Source: Argonema antarcticum A004/B2
Lineage (GTDB): Bacteria > Cyanobacteriota > Cyanobacteriia > Cyanobacteriales > Aerosakkonemataceae
DNA length: 49,441 bases
Assembly: GCF_023333585.1 (NCBI RefSeq)
Contig: NZ_JAIQZN010000038.1
Coordinates: forward strand, 18,137-67,577
Direction of reading: 5' to 3'
Positions 46,851-49,441 of this stretch are shown here, one piece after another. The translations under genes were made by a program, and so were the position numbers. The notes beneath the pieces were generated by a model. That model was not told the origin of the DNA. It saw only the letters and a program-made list of their open reading frames with translations, and searched no databases. Each line of letters starts with the position of its first letter. Within the stretch, counting starts at the first letter, position 1.

Positions 46851-47297
46851 ATGACTGTATTTCCTTACGACCAATTTGCTAAAGACTATCTGAAAGAATT
46901 GTTATCACCGTTGGGAGAGGTAGAAACAAGTCGTAATATTGCTGGTGAAGTTCGGGAAATCGATGTTTGGTTTGCACCAAGAGCGCAAGTTGTCAATGCT
47001 ACTGAATTGGGATTACTAGGACGTTTGGCCGCTACGGCAGCGATTTTTGAACCTTTCCGCAACGCTATCAACCTGGGAGATGTGCGTAGCTGTATAGGCA
47101 AATTGTTTGATGTTTTTGCTTTTTTAGAACGTCAAGCAAGACGAAATAATACCCGTTTTGAGGAAACAGATTTACCTCATCTGTGGATAATTTGTCCGAC
47201 TGCATCAGAGTTTTATAGGCTAGTCAAAAGTTACCTGTGGGTTCAGAAACCCGGTTTCTTCAAGAAACCGGGTTTCTCTGTTCTGTTGTTTCCCTAG
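46851..47297 (+). pseudogene. Conserved cyanobacterial hypothetical protein, 3' end replaced by palindrome and CRISPR terminal repeat
   Basis: A 148-aa frame. Residues 1-130 (MTVFPYDQFAKDYLKELL, EVREIDVWFAP, HLWIICPTASEFY) resemble a cyanobacterial family of roughly twice this length that may have a PD-(D/E)XK-like fold; this is from memory and uncertain. The last ~18 residues (VQKPGFFKKPGFSVLLFP) are encoded entirely by the 33-bp palindrome at 47245-47277 and the degenerate end of the CRISPR array, so the gene was cut there. The only plus-strand gene among the minus-strand cas genes. Probably non-functional. Confidence 0.6.
47245..47277. repeat. 33-bp perfect palindrome, copy 2
   Basis: Same 15-bp arms as at 14486-14518 with loop tca instead of cga. 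It lies 11 bp before the conserved part of the terminal CRISPR repeat and may serve as an end for array transcription on the minus strand. Confidence 0.92.
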
Positions 47298-48852
47298 CGA
47301 GTAGGGAGTTTCGCCGTACTTTGTCCTTACCGCTTGGTACTAGGTTTCCATTCAACTAATTTCCCTAGCGAGTAGGGAGACGTCACCAAGCTAATCGCCA
47401 AATACGAATCCCTCGGTTTCCATTCAACTAATTTCCCTAGCGAGTAGGGAGGTCGAGAAGCTGGCGGCGGCCATTGCTGCAATACAGGGTTTCCATTCAA
47501 CTAATTTCCCTAGCGAGTAGGGAGATGACTAAAATCTTCTTTTTCGATCTTGACGGAACATTACGCCAAACGTTTCCATTCAACTAATTTCCCTAGCGAG
47601 TAGGGAGAGGGGCCTCATGTGTGTGCCTTTCCGTTGAAAAACGTTTCCATTCAACTAATTTCCCTAGCGAGTAGGGAGCCACTGGTTAGAAGTAGAAAAA
47701 GGCTGCATTATGACGTTTCCATTCAACTAATTTCCCTAGCGAGTAGGGAGGGTTTGACCGACCTAGGCGCGTTCTTGACCTCTTTCGTTTCCATTCAACT
47801 AATTTCCCTAGCGAGTAGGGAGGAGTGCAAAGAGGTGGCACGTGGCAGTTTCTCAAAGGAGTTTCCATTCAACTAATTTCCCTAGCGAGTAGGGAGGAAA
47901 TTAAGGTCCACGGTCACTGTGACTATGGCGACTGTTTCCATTCAACTAATTTCCCTAGCGAGTAGGGAGATATGTGCTACCCAATACTTATGGCAAAAGA
48001 AGTAGGGTTTCCATTCAACTAATTTCCCTAGCGAGTAGGGAGGCAATTCCACTCCCCCCTAATTAGCGTAGCTGGAACGTTTCCATTCAACTAATTTCCC
48101 TAGCGAGTAGGGAGGTTTGCATCTGTGGCAGAAGCGCTGACCGTGAAGAAGTTTCCATTCAACTAATTTCCCTAGCGAGTAGGGAGCTTAGCAACAAAAT
48201 CAAGGAACAAACAGCCCTTGCAGTTTCCATTCAACTAATTTCCCTAGCGAGTAGGGAGAGTAGAAAGAGCGTTATTAGAAAACATTCTACTTTAAGTTTC
48301 CATTCAACTAATTTCCCTAGCGAGTAGGGAGTATCACTGAAAATTACCTCAGCTACTTTACGGTTATGTTTCCATTCAACTAATTTCCCTAGCGAGTAGG
48401 GAGCTTAAATTCGTCAAAGTGTCAAGCTCAATAAAGCAATTGCCGGGGTTTCCATTCAACTAATTTCCCTAGCGAGTAGGGAGGTTGCTGTGCCGGGGGG
48501 TGTTTTCGTGTCCTTCCCGTGTTTCCATTCAACTAATTTCCCTAGCGAGTAGGGAGTAACTAAAGAAATCTCACACCTGGATTACGGATATGCCCTAGTT
48601 TCCATTCAACTAATTTCCCTAGCGAGTAGGGAGCCGAGACAACATCCCACAGCAAATAACAGAGATGTTTCCATTCAACTAATTTCCCTAGCGAGTAGGG
48701 AGGGAACGGTCACGTTGTAATCGCCTACCTCTAAGACTGGAAAGAGTTTCCATTCAACTAATTTCCCTAGCGAGTAGGGAGTGGAGTTAATAACAGATTA
48801 CATTAACTCTTCAGAGGTTTCCATTCAACTAATTTCCCTAGCGAGTAGGGAG
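47289..48852 (-). CRISPR. CRISPR array, 21 full 36-bp repeats, one degenerate terminal repeat, 21 spacers
   Basis: On the plus strand each repeat begins GTTTCCATTC and ends GAGTAGGGAG. The first full repeat is 47344-47379 and the last 48817-48852, all identical as read. Spacers are 33-47 nt, mostly 35-37. At the left end only the last 20 nt of a repeat survive (47289-47308), so this is the leader-distal end. Read on the minus strand the repeat ends ATGGAAAC, fitting the 8-nt type III 5' tag, and has a CCCTA/TAGGG hairpin. Transcription is thus minus strand, from a leader at 48853-49037. It resembles the repeat of the III-B locus of Synechocystis 6803 as I recall it, and goes with the adjacent Cmr operon. 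No cas6 lies in the window. Confidence 0.98.
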
Positions 48853-49037
48853 ACCTGCTTCTGAAACCCTTACCTGGCCTAATGTCCAGAAGGCATTTGC
48901 GAAGCTCAGTTAATCCTACCACAAAACCAGACAACCTCGCCTTGGGAAAATCCCCCAAACCCTTACCCAGCACAGCTGCGAGGCTCGCAACGAAACTGCG
49001 TCAATCCAGCCATTTTTCCTCAGCCTCGCAACCAAAC
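48853..49037 (-). promoter_or_regulatory. CRISPR leader between cas2 and the array
   Basis: 185 bp between the cas2 stop and the first repeat in transcription order. It should hold the array promoter and adaptation signals. Two copies of aaacccttacc (48864-48874 and 48957-48967) and two of gcga(a/g)gctc (48899, 48978) form an imperfect internal duplication. No protein-coding frame here looks real. Confidence 0.7.
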
Positions 49038-49295
49038 CTAAATAATCACCGACCCAGGCAACTCAGTCACAGACGGCCCAACGCCCCAAGTTTCCACCTG
49101 TCCCAAAGTATGCCCAGACAAAGGATAAAACCGCACATTATCCTCCTCCAGCTTTACCCTTTCCCTCAATCTTTCCCGCAATTCCTCATATTTACTAGAA
49201 GACAGCACACATTCAAACACCGAATATTGCACCCGCCGTCCGTACCCCTCCAACAAATCCGACACTTTCTTTCGTCGCTTATCGCAAGGAATATC
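49038..49295 (-). pseudogene. cas2: cas2, 5' end removed by IS200/IS605-type insertion
   Basis: An 85-codon frame reading DIPCDKRRKKVSDLLEGYGR and ending LGQVETWGVGPSVTELPGSVII, clearly Cas2, the partner of Cas1 in spacer integration. The first ~8 codons, including the start and first beta-strand up to the conserved Asp, are missing: at 49296 the sequence switches to the right end of an IS200/IS605-type element. A GTG at 49265 could start a 75-aa remnant without the first strand. Position (cas2, leader, array, same strand) is normal for an adaptation module. It is likely inactive, so new spacer uptake may depend on another Cas2. Confidence 0.88.
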
Positions 49296-49303
49296 TTGAC
49301 ACT

Positions 49304-49325
49304 CCCCAGCCCTAAAGGGACGGGG
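49304..49325 (-). ncRNA. 3' hairpin of the TnpB-associated guide RNA (omega RNA/reRNA), partial
   Basis: In IS200/IS605 elements the RNA overlapping the tnpB 3' end and right end guides TnpB, with the guide copied from DNA next to the element. The hairpin ends 4 nt before GTGTCAA at the right end. The adjacent guide would be cas2 sequence from 49295 downward. The scaffold upstream overlaps tnpB; its 5' end cannot be set from sequence alone. Confidence 0.5.
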
Positions 49326-49441
49326 ATTCTTGCTTCAATGAGCAATCTTGCTTAAACGCTGTTTCCAGGTTTAAGTAGAGGATCGTCTCTCCACAAGCGT
49401 TAATTTCGGTATGCCCTACCGTATTTGAAACATAACCAAGC
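49312..49441 (-). CDS. tnpB: TnpB RNA-guided endonuclease, C-terminal 42 residues (5' partial)
   Basis: Minus-strand frame reading LGYVSNTVGHTEINACGE then TILYL, and ending SLKQESPSL before TAG at 49312. The motif GHTEINACGE and the ending SLKQE.P are typical of the variable tail after the RuvC-like domain of TnpB. The catalytic part lies outside the window, so activity cannot be judged. The stop codon falls within the right-end hairpin, as usual for this group. Confidence 0.8.
   Translation of the reverse strand, partial: LGYVSNTVGHTEINACGETILYLNLETAFKQDCSLKQESPSL

Larger units (their letters stand above)
49296..49441 (-). mobile_element. IS200/IS605-type element, right end (runs off the window)
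   Basis: The boundary with cas2 reads, on the minus strand, GGGGAGTGTCAA then GATATTCC. TCAA is the usual right-end terminus of this group, and just inside lies the strong hairpin 49304-49325 (CCCCGTCCC/GGGCTGGGG). The element carries the 3' end of a tnpB gene and continues beyond base 49441; its left end and any tnpA are not visible. Confidence 0.85.

Noticed and set aside
47619-47876. Open frame across the CRISPR array (repeating SIQLISLASRE)
   Set aside because: It is a by-product of repeat and spacer lengths that keep the frame open; the repeats themselves explain it.
47309-48816. Evidence that all spacers target coding strands
   Set aside because: Nearly every spacer has an open plus-strand frame, but with ~12 codons and three frames this is expected by chance; only the spacer at 47525 has a recognisable protein start.

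Overview
The window looks like chromosomal DNA of a cyanobacterium, probably filamentous. GATCGC/GCGATCGC (HIP1-type) octamers are common throughout. The gene set is cyanobacterial: a CrtR-type carotene hydroxylase, a knotless Cph2-type phytochrome, an ethylene-receptor-like kinase, a giant Ser/Thr-His kinase and a DUF4058 protein. Short dispersed repeats fill the spacers and in several places have entered reading frames.

Layout. 1-3.3 kb: the 3' part of a CHAT-domain protein preceded by a long PNPGN repeat, a four-helix-bundle (IVP-type) gene between inverted 7-bp arrays, and rlmN. 3.6-8.6 kb: a 1659-aa hybrid kinase with an N-terminal ethylene-binding domain. 9-16 kb: housekeeping and metabolic genes (pyk, crtR, two nearly identical retropepsin-like genes, rtcA, an FAD-linked oxidase). 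16.5-20.3 kb: a GAF-GAF(tongue)-GGDEF-EAL photoreceptor and era. 20.5-26.3 kb: a Ser/Thr kinase-AAA-GAF-histidine kinase. 26.5-39 kb: a compact NRPS-PKS-O-methyltransferase cluster, interrupted by a DUF4058 gene. 39.2-46.6 kb: a type III-B (Cmr) CRISPR effector operon on the minus strand, with Cmr6 and Cmr1 fused. 46.9-49.4 kb: a truncated hypothetical gene, a 21-spacer CRISPR array read on the minus strand, a leader, a cas2 gene broken by an IS200/IS605-type element, and the tnpB 3' end of that element running off the window.

The most unusual observation is in the NRPS. Each adenylation domain carries a PilZ-like domain (the family that binds c-di-GMP) between core motifs A8 and A9, the position where methyltransferase domains are usually inserted. 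A third copy arose from an exact 705-bp in-frame tandem duplication that also destroyed one carrier domain. All three PilZ copies keep DxSxxG, but the second Arg of RxxxR is Lys or Gln, so c-di-GMP binding is plausible but unproven. A complete light-sensor-type GGDEF/EAL protein lies about 7 kb upstream. A light to c-di-GMP to peptide-synthesis link is a testable hypothesis, not something the sequence proves.

The CRISPR module also has unusual traits: a Cmr6-Cmr1 fusion, a Cmr4 backbone that appears to lack the RNA-cleaving Asp, an intact Cas10 GGDD palm, and adaptation probably disabled by transposon insertion into cas2. No tRNA or rRNA gene was recognised.
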